Assembly: GCA_965230625.1 (NCBI GenBank)
Contig: CBDDLL010000002.1
Coordinates: 558,001 to 622,000 of the forward strand
Origin: Saccharicrinis sp965230625
GTDB lineage: Bacteria; Bacteroidota; Bacteroidia; Bacteroidales; Marinilabiliaceae
Direction: 5' to 3'
Length of the DNA stretch: 64,000 nucleotides
The notes beneath the pieces are model-generated. The model had not been told where the DNA came from and ran no database searches. It saw only the letters and a list, made by a program, of their open reading frames with translations. Positions 63,709 to 64,000 of this stretch are shown piece after piece. Every line of letters begins with the position of its first letter. Position 1 is the stretch's first letter. Both the position numbers and the translations under genes were made by a program.

Positions 63709-64000
63709 CTACTTATAATTTTGCTTTCAGTTAACCACATCTAACTCTCTAAAATAAATCTCTTGGAAAATAAGAGAACCTAAGTGTAACGTAATTTTTA
63801 AGGCTCGTTTTTACTAATTATTGTTTGACTTTATTTGTATTATAGAATCCCTGAATTTATAACCTCTCAATAGCTGTCGACATGCTTTTTCTTAACTGCT
63901 TTATGTAATTAAAATCTAAAAAACTGGCTTATGATTATAACTAATCTCCATCCTACTTAAAAGCTAACCTTTACATTCATCTGGTATTTTCTTAAAATGT
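63709..64000. other. Upstream region of the Yfi-like operon
   Basis: 292 bp upstream of the operon's first gene, AT-rich, with no ORF and no recognised RNA. It should hold the operon promoter, but I could not place Bacteroidota -33/-7 boxes with confidence. Confidence 0.4.

Overview
The window is AT-rich DNA from a Bacteroidota bacterium, most likely class Bacteroidia. Evidence for this: at least six proteins end in a type IX secretion (T9SS) sorting domain, pyrG sits directly upstream of yidC, there are Reg_prop/Y_Y_Y LytS-type kinases, SprB and MopE-like repeats, RHS proteins of the DUF6443 type, and almost no Shine-Dalgarno sequences. A Marinilabiliales-like marine polysaccharide degrader would fit, but genus cannot be read from the sequence.

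Layout. 1-2136 (-): a membrane-anchored BNR/Asp-box protein, cut by the window edge. 2423-7280 (+): a diacylglycerol-kinase-like lipid kinase, then a LytS/LytR-type two-component pair. 7439-8936: a complete IS701-like insertion sequence with 13-bp inverted repeats and a TTAG target duplication. 9122-10645 (+): a composite T9SS surface protein, ending at a bidirectional terminator shared with pyrG-yidC (10750-14249, -). 14455-21043 (-): a DUF4380 lipoprotein, a beta-helix/SprB/lectin T9SS protein and a lipoprotein metalloprotease, with repeat-rich spacers between them. 21609-32726 (-): a four-gene operon of surface proteins (17-residue-repeat protein, SBBP propeller protein, RHS companion, large RHS protein). 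33814-46077 (-): secreted polysaccharide hydrolases, a GH26-like enzyme and two tandem GH81 beta-1,3-glucanases with PKD, F5/8-type, MopE and CBM56-like modules. The GH81 genes lie on a direct duplication of about 5.5 kb. The same duplication carries two differently broken copies of a DUF134/UPF0251 gene, and a 160-bp MITE sits at its junction.

46866-63708 (-) is the most interesting region. It is one apparent ten-gene operon: an anchored substrate-binding-protein/OmpA fusion, two [TonB-dependent receptor + YfiR (DUF4154)] cassettes, a CHASE8-like/HAMP hybrid histidine kinase coupled to the second YfiR by an ATGA overlap, a REC-kinase, a REC/coiled-coil protein, a six-PAS/GAF hybrid kinase and a second REC-kinase. 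The parts match the Pseudomonas YfiBNR system (OmpA-like YfiB, periplasmic YfiR, CHASE8-HAMP YfiN), but the diguanylate cyclase output is replaced by a phosphorelay and outer-membrane receptors are added. I propose an envelope or ligand-sensing Yfi-type phosphorelay. No GGDEF, DNA-binding or classical HPt output is encoded in the operon.

No tRNA, rRNA or CRISPR array was seen.
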